A DNA stretch of 64,000 nt, taken from positions 39,681,525 through 39,745,524 of the forward strand of contig OZ023273.1 of NCBI GenBank assembly GCA_964007475.1. The letters are read 5' to 3'. The position numbers and the translations under genes were made by a program. Of the stretch, positions 36,009-49,800 are shown in pieces; the stretch's first letter is position 1, and each line of letters opens with the position of its first letter. Source of the stretch: Hybos culiciformis. Lineage: Eukaryota; Arthropoda; Insecta; Diptera; Hybotidae. The notes under the pieces were generated by a model. The model did no database searches. It had not been told where the DNA came from and saw only the letters and a list, made by a program, of their open reading frames with translations.

Positions 36009-38560
36009 CAAATCGTCCTGAATTTTTTTTTTATAACTTAAACTTTTTTATAAAAATAATCAAAAAATGCTTTGGAAAATGGAACAGAAGATACTCTGTA
36101 ATAGAATAGAGGATTCAAAGAATTTATTTACAATTTAATTATAACGGACTTCTAAAAATTTTTAAAATTGAGTTTTTTTTTATATTTTGTGTAAAAACAA
36201 TAAAGAGCTTTAAAAAAAAAATACCACAGGTTACAAACGAGATTTTGAAAAAAAAGAAAAAAACAAAAAAGAGATTTTAAAAAACGAGATTTCATACTGA
36301 AACCGGATAAAATAGTGGTATAATATTGTTAAAATGCACTGCTCAAGTGGTCAAGTGCACACCCATAAGAAATTTTGTTACTGTTTTTGAGAAACCTCTT
36401 TAATATTTTGCCACAAATTTTATCAGAATGATAATTAAAATCGAACTGGTTGTAGGTACATAAAAAAAAAAAAATGAAATATAAGTATTTTAATTTTAAA
36501 ATATAAATTATTAAAAAATTTTATACCATTCATAATTTACACAAAATTAAAAAACGGACTTTATACAATTTTAACTAATAAAATTAGATTTTAATTTAAT
36601 AAAATTAATATCTCAAATTTTCGAAGGAATTACAACTTTATAACTATTCTAAATTGATTTTATGCATCATTATAAAAAATTAGAGTAAATTTGATTTTGT
36701 AGTTTTATATGCAATATCTTTATATATACCTACATAATATATTGCAATTATTATCAATGATTTAAATCTTCAAGATAAATGTTTATTAAGAAGATGTATA
36801 AATTTTTCACACCACAATAAAATGAGTGAATTGTGAAAAATTTTGCAACGAAAAAAACTTTTTTTTTTGTTCTCATTTTTAATAGTTTATATTAATTTAA
36901 TACGTCATAACAATAAGTAAATTTTCTTTCGTATTATCACGAACTATATGTACATTTTCAATATAAAATCGCTTACTTAATACAATAACAACTTTGAATT
37001 TTATTCTTTTTAAATAATTATAACTCATACGCGAAAAAATAGCGCATCAGCCAAAAAACAAATATAAATAAAATAATTAAATTCTTCAAATTCAAATCAA
37101 ATATTTACATAAAAGTACATAAAAAGTTAATCTAATTAGTTTATATATGTAGGTAACCAAATTTTAATTTTAATAATATGGATCTTAACAAATTAAGTGA
37201 ATATTGAATAATTACAATGAGTCAAAAATAAACGAATTAAAAGGAAATCTGCTACAGTTCATACATTTATTAGATTGCACCATTTATTTAGGTATTTTTA
37301 TTCAAATCACGTCCATAAAAGTAAGTATCTAATGTAAAATTCGTTATTTTAAATAAATTATATAAAAAAAATTCTGGAAATTTAATTTTCAAGTATATTA
37401 AACTACTAGTATTTAGTTATCATATACTCAATACTACTAGTAGTAAAAGTAGACGTCAATTATTATATAATTTTTGCTCTTTTGAAGTTTGAAAAGTTTA
37501 TTATGTTTCTTTTTTGCTGAAGTGGTTAATTAAAAACAAATTTTCAATTCAAGTACCTAATCAATTCTAAAATTCAGCATACCAAAATGTGTATTGAAAT
37601 GAAAGTTTAAGCTAAAAATATAATTGTACCTAGATAATTATACCATAGATTTTCAATTATAACTAAGCAACTGACAATTAAAATCATTTTTATTGAAAAC
37701 AATTTCATATCAGGTTGTTATCACATTAAATGCGCGATTAATACACAATTTAAATTTTTTCAATGAATTTAAAATAAGAAATAATAACATACACAAATAA
37801 TGTTAAACTTAAAATTTTATTTATATTCTGATTGACGAACTGAAAACATTATATCGCGCTCCTATTTAAAAGAATAATAATAATAAAAAAATATATATTT
37901 TTTTAAATGTGCTTAGATTTCATTTTTAATTTACATTAAAAGACATTATTTTATAAAAAAAAAAATAAATAAATAAATATAATAATTTAAACATGGTAAC
38001 AAAAACAAAAAAAAAAGAAATTCCAATATAATGATAATTATTTTTTTTTATTTTGAAAATAACAAAATTTCCTTATTGTTGTTTTTAAAAAATTGAAAAT
38101 AAATAGTAATTCCACTTTTGCTTAAAATAAAATTTAAAAACAAAAAAAAAATATATATATATATACCTACTTATATATAAATCAAATATATTTTTTTAAG
38201 TGATAATATACCTACTTAAGCGTGTGATTGATTTTAAATTTAAATCACAATAAATGTATTAATTATAAATAAACAAAATAAATGAGTAAAAGCCTTTTAA
38301 TTACTTTCTGATCAAAGTTTATTTCACTTTATAAAATAATAGAAGAATTAAAACGAAAAGAAATTATTTTTTTTTGAATAAATACATAAGTAGGTATGCC
38401 TACATAAATATATTACCTACATATTATATTAAAAACTTAAACTTTTTAAAATGACAAAACAAAAAAAGAAATAATATTAATTTTGGGAACAAAATTGAAT
38501 AACAGAGAAAAAAGAAAATAAAAATAGTTTTATGTTCTTGAAGAGAGAAATTTATTACAT

Positions 38561-38591
<31 letters not shown>

Positions 38592-40869
38592 ATTATAACT
38601 AATGATAAAATATTCCCTGTGATTTATTGATATAATAATTATGATAAATAAGCGGGTTATGTTTTATGCAATTATTTGTTAATAATTTTTTTTATATATA
38701 TATATAGTTATACTTATATTGAAATATTGATGAATGCCTTTTTTTGTTTCAATAATATTCTCGAGATGAAATTTTAATTTGCCCGTATTGTGGTCAGAAA
38801 ATTGATATTATTTATTTTTTATTTATATTATACATTAACAACACTCAGTAATATAATTTATAAATAATAGTATTTATATAAATAATTTTTATAACCGGCT
38901 GAAGTTAACAATTTAATTAAAAAAAAGCTTTAATCTCGAAAATCAATAATCGTAATGATTTTAGAGCTATAATAAATATATATAAATTAATAAATAAATA
39001 ATTTCGATAACGTTTTTAGTGTTTGTTTTTTACTAGTTTCGATGTAGATATGGAAATATTATTATATAAAAAAAAATTATAACTCCGGAGTCCGGACTAC
39101 AGATGGAGCCAAGAGTTCCTTAAATAAAAAAGTATTTTGACAATTATTAAAAAACTATGGTTCAATAAACTACAATAACTCACTTTGTAGAAAAAATACT
39201 ATCCTCTTCTCCAATGGCAGTAGAGTTAAAGACTATGTATATACAATTTTTAGTTTTTTCAATCTTTAATCTTGAAACTTTCACTTTTAACAATTCATAG
39301 CAACATCTCTGAAATGATAATTTTTTTAAAATAATAAAATAAAAAAGAATCATTTTTAACACTTAAAGGATAAAAATCTAAAATTTACCAATCACTTTTA
39401 AATTTATGAAACTCAGAAGTTGCTCGTATTGGGCAATCGGAAAAATATAAATTTTAGATTTTTAATCTACATAAGAATATTTATTTTTGAAGTACTTACA
39501 TGGATTTATTTTGGAAGAACTATTTTAAAAAGTGTAAGTGAGATACAATAAAACTACAATAGTTAATTTAAGTAAAAGTTTATGTTTTGTTTTTTTTTAT
39601 CAAAACTTTTTTCAGTTTAACTTCTCTTCTTTCATGCCCTATATTCTATATATAACTTTTTTTTTCAGAAATTTGATATTTACACAAATGTAAAAAAAAA
39701 TTCAATGTCAAGAAAACTTTAAAAAGATACAGATATTTTTCTAAAATTAGGTTTATAATATATTAACGGCAATTTTGTAACTTGAAAATTACATAATTGC
39801 GGTTTATAAATCATAAAACTGTGAATTATAATTGATATATATATACAAATGGTTTTCCATTCTATGCAAAGAAAAAATCTGGAAATAATAATCATATGGT
39901 TTTACAGTGGTAAAATCCAAAATAAAGTTGTTCTTTCTTGTTTTGAAGACTAGATTAATTTTAAAAAATAAATTTATTTTCATTTAATTATTGATTTTAT
40001 TTACCATAATCGAAGTCACACATTGATACATTGTAGTTAATGATGAAACAATTCCATTAATATAGAAAAATATATAAATAATCTGTCGTTCGGGTTAGCG
40101 TCGGTGACTGTAACTTTAGGAATGATTTTTTTTTTTTTCAAAATGATTCATATTCTTCACATTATAACAGAATTCCGTTTAACTATTTTACATATTAACA
40201 TATTATTATTTAACATATTATAGACTGCAACATATTGGTTCTGTTAATATTAAGAACCAAAATAAAATATTTGTTTTTGGTTCAATTCCAATAACTCAAC
40301 AATAGCTTTACTTGTTATTCCGGAAAATGAAGTAGTATTTGATTAGTTTAATAAGTGTACCTAATTCCAGTAATATATAATCCACCTTTTATCTCTGTGC
40401 TAATCCCATATAAATGTACACTCTAGACTTGAGAAAAATTTGACCTTCTAGGCGAATTGATATTAATTTTCAAATATTAACTCAATTTAAACACTGTATG
40501 TTCTCATTCTCATCATATTCTCTTTATCTAATATTTATACATCATCAATATTCTTCATCAGAGCCCTTCGAATTAAAACTCGTAACTTTGCTTTCAAAAT
40601 AATTGATTTTGTAAATTGTTCAAAGCATATTAAAATCTGATCAAGGAAAAATAACTATATAAATGTATTTTATATTTTTAAATTTCAGTTACAAACAATT
40701 AAAAAGTTCATGAAATTTATTTATACCTAAATAGTAAAAAACATCTGATGTGAATTAATTAATTTAATACAAGAAAAAAATATTATTTATATAAAATTAA
40801 TTGACAATATAAAAATATACATAGGTATATAATATCAATAAATATAATATAATATAAATAAATAAACAT

Positions 40870-43800
40870 ATGATGCAGTGGTCTGATTATGTTAGTGGCC
40901 TTATAAATTTTTTTTTTGGTTTATCAGCATTGGGATGTTTAGAAGCGCTATCAGTATGTGGTGTTTTGGCCTTTTTTGTTTGTACAAAAACTAGGTAAGT
41001 TATAAAAATGATTAATAATTATTTCTTTTATATATATATGATTTTTAATTGAGACATTTTAAAAATATCAATAAATATGTATGTTTAGTAAAATGTTCAA
41101 TAAAGTTAATAATCAAAATAGTAATTATAATAATTAATAATTTTCAGGATAACTTAAGTAGTACAAATTAATTTTTTTTACTCATTTGGGTAGATAATTG
41201 ATTTCCTAAAAATATTTTCTATATTGAGGTTTTTCTCCCTCGTCTCATTATCATAAATTAGTAGATTTGTTTGTTATAGAATATCTGTCAATGAAAGTAT
41301 AGCTAATACATAAACACTGAGGGCCCGGTTCTAAAATAATGTTAAGTAGCAATAATCATAAAACATAAAGAATGTATGCATACGATTATTTGTGAAATTT
41401 ACGCGTGTCTAACGTTTTATCATTTTAAGCATTAAATTGTGATATTTTTTGTTTGGCTTAGCTCTGAAATATTTGATCAAATAAATTTTGAGCTTGCTTC
41501 AATTAATTTAATTTTTTCCTAGATGTAATTTGGCTTTCTGTAAGTTTAATGTGCTTATAATAAAGATCATTAATTTCTTTGTAAACATATCATTCTCTAA
41601 TAATGTGATAGCCTTTAAAATTAATATGTAGGTACTTATATTTTATGATTAAAATTAAAAAAAAAGTTAGACTTAAAGTTCAAAATAACAAAAATAATTT
41701 GATATGATTTAAATGCGATTAAGATAATGTTAAATTTGATTATCTTAAGTACTTATACGAACAAATTAAAAATAAACTTTTTTAGCAACCTGTTTAAATT
41801 TTTACATTCCATCCGGTATTTGCGTGGAAGTAAAATCGTTAGTGCTTTTGCTTACGTTAATAATCAGGGTAATTTCAAGCTCTTGACTCAGCTTTTTTCT
41901 GATCCAACAAGTTTCAGATAAAGTATTATTCCAAATATGTAATTAAGATACTAATATATTATTTTCTGAAGTCACTTAACCAAAATACAATTATCCTTAT
42001 GTAAATATATGTACATATATGCATTTGATTTGTCAACATTAATTCGATATTCATAAATTCATAATTCTTTAAGGGAAGAAAATTTTAAGAAATAGATTTT
42101 TTTTTAAATATTTCTATTTTTTTTACCAAAAAAGTTAATAGAATAAACAGCCGTTAATTGTCATGGTGTTGTGGAATTGCCCTTATCCTATGGCGAGCTC
42201 GGTCGTGGGTTCGATTCGCTTTTCGGTGGAGATGTTTAATTAATTTTTCAATTTCTCTCACTTGAATTAACTGTTTGCGTTGTTTTTTTAATATCATTTT
42301 CTTTTTGGTTAGTACACAAAAATAAAGGAAATGTTCTACATAAAATAAATTTTTTAATCTTTGACACCCTTTATCTATAAACAATCTATAAAATATAAGA
42401 CGTATAATGTAATTCCAAAGTTTAAATTTTTTTTATTCGTTTCTTAAAAGCTGTAATAATCATTCAGATTTTAAACTATTAATTTTGATATAAAGAAATT
42501 TTTCGAAGGCACTATAACTTTTCATTTAATCGAGTCCAGACAATTATGTATTTTCAATTTCAATTTTGTAAAAAAAAATTATTTAAGCAAGTAATTTGGT
42601 AAATCTTCTAATATTATTTAGATTTTTGAATTTTCTATTTTTGAATTACTTACATTATTATGTACCTATGTGCTTTTAATTATTCTTTATATATTTACAT
42701 ATTAATATTTCTACGTTTTATATATATATAAACGGTTTAATACGATTAATATGAATGTTCATACATAATATTATGTTGCAACACAACACTAATCTGCAAA
42801 CATAATTATTGATAATTTTCATAAAATTTAAAAAGAATAGGTATTTTCCAACTCTTAATTGTGGAGAAATTATCATTTTATTAAAATAATTTTTGTATCA
42901 AAAATTAAATAAAAAATAACAATCTTTATTTTTCAGAGCTCCGAGTATAATTGGCTCACTATTTCCGGCTTTAGGAATAAGATGTCCACAGACAATTGAT
43001 GATGTTTTCAACAGATTTGTTTTTAGTGAAGCAAAAATGGTATGTATATACCTACAATATATATACCTATATATATATATATATATATTAATTCCCGAAC
43101 TTATATTTATTCATTTAGCTGATTTTTATTAGCTAATCAAATAATTTTTCAACTATTAATACAATAATTAACCTACGAATTAATATCTTATTAAAACATG
43201 TTTTTTTTTGAAAATTTGATCCCTTTTTCATATACCTATGTAACCTATAATAGGATGGCTTGATTTGTTTTTGAACCATTTTTAAAGAAAGAAGCATAAG
43301 GCCATAAGGTTTCGATGGCGCAGTGAAATAAGGCTGCGATAGGTTTTTTGTTGCGGTCTTATTTCATTTTGAAAAATGAAATAAGACCGAAAGACAGAAG
43401 AAAGGATCGGAGAGGAGGGTCGGAAGAAAGTATCGTTGAGTAGCGGATAGAGGGCGGAAGGACTGAACAGTACACAGGCAACGGAAGAGGGCATAAGGGA
43501 GAGTAGTAAGGTAGTGCTAAAAAGATTTGTATGAATGGAAATGTTAGACAGGCGGCGTAGCAGAGAGGAATGAAAAAGGAAAAGGTCAAAGAGTGCATAG
43601 GCAACGGGTAAAGGGGGGGGACGAAACAACATTCATCCGGTCCGGTCAACTCGTTATTAATAGATTATTAGAATTATTTATTTATTTGTAAATTAAATTT
43701 ATTTATACGTACAATGAAAATTATTAAAATAAGTATTTCAATTAAGACGCTTATTTTAGATAAATTATTTAGAATTTTTTTTAAATTTATTTAAAACCAT

Positions 43801-46800
43801 TTTTTTTTTTTTCGTTTTTTTGTACGCTTTTCAAATCGATTTGAAATCTTCCGCTGCGCCATTTTTCAACTTTAAAGCTGAAGTTTATTCAATATCAAAA
43901 AGAATCACTTGTATAATCATCAAGCGACTTGTTTATTTTATTTTGCTAGCGCATTTGCATTTTGGTTGCGACTCTTGACATTTTGTTTCAAATTTTAATC
44001 GGTCACTTTTATTTTGCGTATATACACGATAAAACAGTTCTATTTATTTTAATTTCTTTTATTTATATTATATGTATGTTGTATGTACAGTGTTTATAAA
44101 CAGAGTTCCATTTTTTATCTTCAAAGAAAAAGATCGGAAAAGGAAAAGATAATTTCAAGCTTATTTTTTCTTTACTCTCAAAGATAAAGATAAAATAATG
44201 TTAAAATTTCAAGGGATGGAGAAAAAATTGTGAATTTATAAACAAATTTTTAAAAGAGAGGATAAAACAAAGAAAAAATAAACGAAAAAATAATTTTGTT
44301 TTGGTTTTAAGCAGAGTAAACATATTTCTATAGTAGGGTAACAAGGAATAACGAAAATTTTTATGCAAAAAAAAAAAAAAAATTCACCTCCCTCTTACAA
44401 GGTGTCTTTCTGATTCCTTTTACTTAAGTTTTTTTCGCAGGTTTTTTTAAAATCCAAAATTAAGTACTTTTTTAAGAACAAAGTGAGTTCATTTCGTTTT
44501 ATTTTCGACTTAAAACTATTTTCTTATTTTTAAAATTTTTGAAAACCGTAAAATTACTTATATTTTACAATTTTTTTAATTTTTTGTAAAGACAAAAAAT
44601 TATCATAGTCACCTGGTTCTTTTATAAAATAAATGCATTGTTTACATTTATTTGGCCTTAAGCGCGTCATAGTTTCCCTTAAATACTCAATACTAATAAA
44701 TAAAAATCATATGATTTTTGTTTTGCTTTAATTTTTCGATTTTAGGGATGTGAGAATTTTTTTTAAAGCTTGACGCTAGAGATTTAAATGTGAGAAATTA
44801 AAATAATAATTAATATTAACTTTAACCAATTTTTTGTGAAAAAAACATGAAAAAAAATTAAAAAGTGAAAAATGGGAAAAAATAAATGCTATTTTCGTAA
44901 ATTTTAAACAGTTTGAAAAATGTAAATTAACAGTTCCTCCTCAAAACTTTCTTAATTATATTAAAATATTGCAGGATAAGTTTTCTGAAAATTTCGATTT
45001 ACATGTAACAGAAAATAATTTAGTAAGTAAATTAGCTTCCCTTCTTACAAACGTTGAATGTAATTTCAAATGTTGTGAAAATTTCAATACAATTTATTTG
45101 ATTAATTTTTTCATACGTGTGCGCATATATTTCATTTAAAATTTTTTTTATAAAAATGTGAAAATTAGAAAAAATAGAAATAAAATGTTCTCTGTGATGA
45201 GTTTATAAAATTAAAAGTCTTGTTTTATTTCGTAACTTTTAAAAAAGCAACCATCCCATCCCTGATCATTTTTATTCAACACAATGATAGATTTTGAGTA
45301 AAAAAAAACATAGATTTTTTGGCGGGACGAAATAAATTTTCTATGGCAAATACTTTACTTTATGAAATAGGTGTACAATGGTTTTAAGTCAAGATAATAT
45401 AAAGAAAAAATAACGCAAAGGATAAAACATAAGAAAAAATTGCTAAGTTTTCTATAAAATATCCAAGGAGAATTTAAATGATAATTTAAAGATAATATAA
45501 AGAACAAGAAGCAAAAAAATGTGTACCTATGCACAGGTTTTTTGAATTAGAGAAAAGTAAATAAACATTTTTTTGTTCACACAAACATAAACAAACACAC
45601 ACAAATAAAGAACATAAAGAAAAAATAATTTTTTATACACATTATTTTTTCGTTGTGTTGAAAAATGAGTACCTATTTCTCATTTATAATCTCTGAATTA
45701 ATAATCTTTTCTTCGTCCCTTACGATAAATTAACGAATAGTTTATCGTTTTCTTTTGATCTGTAGAATTTTTATGCACATTTTTTCATTTTCTTTATTTT
45801 TGCTTTTAAATTCTCCATAAATTCTCCGCGTAAAGACAAATTAAAGATAAAGATTTTTTAGTTTTTCTTTTTCTTTATTTTTTCTATAAATTATCCATAA
45901 ATTCTCCGCATAAAGAAAAATTAGCGATAAGATAATTTAATAAATTATCTTCAATGATAAAATCAGGAACTCTGTTTATAAATACTTTAAGACTAGATTT
46001 TACTCTCGTCGAACCACTAAAGAAGTTACTTTTCTCACAATAAGAAAAATTATTTTTGAAAAAAATATATGAACGATAACCCTAGTTTTGTTTACACTTT
46101 ATAAATTTTTGTATTTTTGACATATATCTTCTTTTCGTCCTCTCGCTCTATTTTAATATATTTTTTCTATATTTATAATTGATTGATTTGATTTTTGATT
46201 GAATGAGAATTTTCAAATTGTAAAGATAATGATGAAACTAAAATTCTTATTTACAATTTTACAAGTCAAGAATTTCTATTTTATATTTTAATTTTTTTTA
46301 AATCTATTCAAAAGATAATTTTATTAAAAAAAAACAACTCATTTTTGGAACATAAAAATAAAAATCTAAATTCACAAAATGATGGAACAATTCAAAATTC
46401 GAGGATGGTTTGAAGTAAAGAGAAAATATGTACTTTTATTATTTAAAAAAAAAAAAAAAAATAATAATTTAATAATATAATACGACCTTTTTAAAATATA
46501 TATTTTTTTAATATTTTTTTTCATTAAAATGTTATTGTGTTGCAGAATTTTTTTAAGGTTAATTTTCCGAGCCGGGTCGTCACGTACACGTACTTACTTA
46601 CCTATCAACCTACCTAGGTATTGTACTTACTTACAATGTGTAAACCCAGTTTTTTTATTAAATTTTTTAATTTTTTTTTAATTCTATCATGATCATAACA
46701 CAATCCGGAAATGGCATACTCACCTGGGTCGGTACTGATATAGGATAGAATTGAAAATAGCTACCTATTTTGCCCATTTTAGGTTAATTTAGGTTATAAA

Positions 46801-49800
46801 GGGTCCCTGACGCGTGTATTTGCAATTCTTCGGGGGCCCTGTAAGAAATACTCCCCAAACCTTCTTGTCCTTCTGGTCGTATTGTTAGACATTGACAGAA
46901 TACGTGAGGAACCATTTCCGGCTCCTCTCCGCATCCCCTGCAGGTAGGTTCTAAAAAAACGTACCCACAAAAATTTAAGTGCATAAAAAAGAAAACAAAA
47001 TACAAGTAAATGTTATATAATTTAATTGCATTTTATAAAAAAAAAAATTGAATAGCACCATTGCAAAATTTTTATTTAAATATGACAGAACCCTTTAAAT
47101 AAACAAATGGGTAATTCTATCCTAAACAAAAACGCTGCATAATATAAACGAGAGCCAGCAGTATAATATAGACGAAACTGTGTTCGTAATACGAAAATGG
47201 TAAATTTATGTTTTCCTTTTCGGGTATTTATTATCTCATTCGGTTTAAATTACAACAATTTTTAAAAATTTGTTTCAACTTTAAAAATAATCAGTAAAAA
47301 TCGTACCGTTGGGTACGTTTTCACAGATTTCGGGTATAACGTACCTACATTCTAATTTTGTAAGCCAAAATAACGTACGGTACGTTTAAATAACGTACAT
47401 CTGGCAAGCCTACCTGCAGGTTACTCTATCGGCTCTTCCTATTCGGAATTCATGGTTCTTAAGGAGGTGCCCTGTCCTGTCGCAGATTGGTTCTGTAAGG
47501 AAGTGCCCTGTTCTGTCGCAGGTTCATTCTGTCAATACCTAGTACCTGTTTAGACTTCTCTTTATTTAGATCTCCCCAAATGTTTTCGGTGGTTTTGTTC
47601 CCCTTAGCTTGTTGTCATATTCTTCTATGTTTCTCCTGGCTTTCGCAGTCCATCTTGCTCCATTTTAATAATTGTAGTTAATTTATTAGCAATAATCGGG
47701 AAAACAGGTAGATACCCAGAGGGATATTTAGTTTTGGGTGGGAATAGAATCGAAAAAATAAATGATCTACTTATATAAATAATTTCAGCTAAGTAGGAAT
47801 CTCATTTTTAGATAGATACAAGACGTACAAGATATTAATACATTTTTTCCTTATAATTAAATATTTTTTTTTGTTTTTAGGAACATCATCGAAATGAAAT
47901 TAAACAACAGAACACTGAAGGAGCTCAAAATTTATTACGGGTTACACCACATGCTGCGCACAAGCCTTTTTCAGCAAATTGGTTTGATTGGGGAAGATAT
48001 CTCCCCGATCTAGCACAAAATTATCGTTTTAAAAAATATTATTTTCCACAGGTACAAAATTAAGTTTTTACATAAATTTGTTAGCCGTATTAAAAAAAAG
48101 AAAATTATAGGTATTAGAACTGAATGTAAAGCCTATTGTGAAGTTAAAAAATTCTTCAGAAATTCTGTTTAAATTCAAGTTTAAAATTACAATTTAGTGT
48201 AAAAACGTGAATGACGATTTCAAATCTTTTATAATAATAATTAACATCGCAATAGTTAGGATTAAAATTTTAAAGTGAGCACGGCCTTTAATAATTTTGT
48301 TCTATTATTGTTGATGAGGTTTATGAGGTTTATGTATATTACAGGATCTTGGTTTCATCAAATTTTCATATCTCATGAACAATTTGATAAAAATAATCAA
48401 TAATAAAATTTAAAAAAAATCGGAGTTCGGATGTAAGTTCCCGTATATACAAATTGTGTTGATAATATCCATAAATTAAACAGTTTAAAACTATCATAAT
48501 ATCGTTGAGGGATATGCTCAACCTTCCAAGTCTCCTGTATATTTTTATTTAATTGACTCCAAAGCTTTTGAAAGCTTTTTATTGTTTTGTAAACAGATAG
48601 CATAAGCTATATAAAAAGTAGTATTTTTGAATTGTTTTTATATTTCCTCATTAAGTACAATAATTTGTTATTGAGTTCATTTACCCTAAAGAACATTATC
48701 ATTGTAATACAAAGTAATGTATCTGTGAACAGAATAAATAATTTTTTTTTATTTTGTACATATATATTTTTTGTAATAAAAAAATACATGAAGGTCAAGT
48801 TCGTTAATTAAAAATGATAAATTTGAAACATCCATAAGTAATAATAATATGCCTCGTTGGCTTAACATATAAGTTCGTTCCCTTGACTGAAATGAAAAAA
48901 AAATTTACTTCATTCTTATCGAATTCTGCAATAAATGCTAAAAGTGTTAGATAGTTTATTTTAATTTAAAATCTTTATTTTTTCTAATTTTTTATATATA
49001 AAATTTGATTAGTTTCATATTAATTAATTGCATTTTTATTTTGGGTTGAATTTCGCTTTGTGCTTGATATATATTTTTGTTATCTTTTTAGGTGTCTAAT
49101 GCTGTTGCACTAGATCCAAATATGCATTTTTCAATTAGAAAAGCCGCTGAAGAAATTTTACGGGAAAAAAAGGAACTTTTACGCTCAAAGCGGGAAGAAG
49201 AAAATGGAGAATGTAATCACTCAAATGATTTCATTTTAACAGAAGACCAAGAAAGCGCTGTATATAAAAAAATTTTGAACAAACAAGAAAAACGAGCCCA
49301 TTATATTTTGATGGATATGCGTTCAAAACTATCAGATTTGATGTTAAGATTAACTTCATGGCTTTTGTACAAATTATTTCCGATGTTTTTAACTGGAATT
49401 GTAACACATACAAAACAAGTAGAAATGTTAAAAGCAACTGCTAAAAAATCACCGGGAGTTCCTTTAATTTTTTTACCTTTGCATAGAAGTCATTTGGATT
49501 ATATAATGGTAACATATGTAATGGTAAATTACGATATAAGAGCACCTTTAGTTGCAGCTGGAAACAATTTACAAATTCCTGTATTCGGAAGATTATTACG
49601 TGGTCTTGGTGCATTTTTTATCAAAAGAAAATTAGATCCTACAGAAGGTAAAAAAGACATTATTTATCGAAGTGTATTGGAACTTTATTTACAACATGCA
49701 CTTAAAATGGGACATAATATTGAGTTTTTCATAGAAGGTGGTCGAACAAGGACAGGAAAACCATTAATGCCAAAAGGAGGTAAGAAGATAAATATGCGCA

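Larger units (their letters stand above)
32500..40869. other. 8-kb AT-rich region without a recognised gene
   Basis: I found no coding exon with paired splice sites here. It holds a weak retroelement remnant (33160-33330), a 33-bp tandem duplication (35943-36008), long homopolymers (about 27 T near 38560-38586) and many TA runs. The 5' non-coding exons of the GPAT1 gene at 40870 may lie in its last kilobases. Confidence 0.45.
43040..47880 (+). other. GPAT1 intron 2, repeat-rich (4.8 kb)
   Basis: The longest intron of the gene. It contains a purine-rich GC island (43380-43625), a TIR element (44089-45986), a non-LTR fragment (46800-46960) and a 36-bp tandem duplication (47461-47532). The frame and splice sites on either side are intact, so these insertions are tolerated. 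Confidence 0.75.

Noticed and set aside
43282..43649. Two overlapping minus-strand frames of about 100 codons
   Set aside because: They come from a purine-rich GC island inside a GPAT1 intron; composition is low-complexity and no domain is seen.
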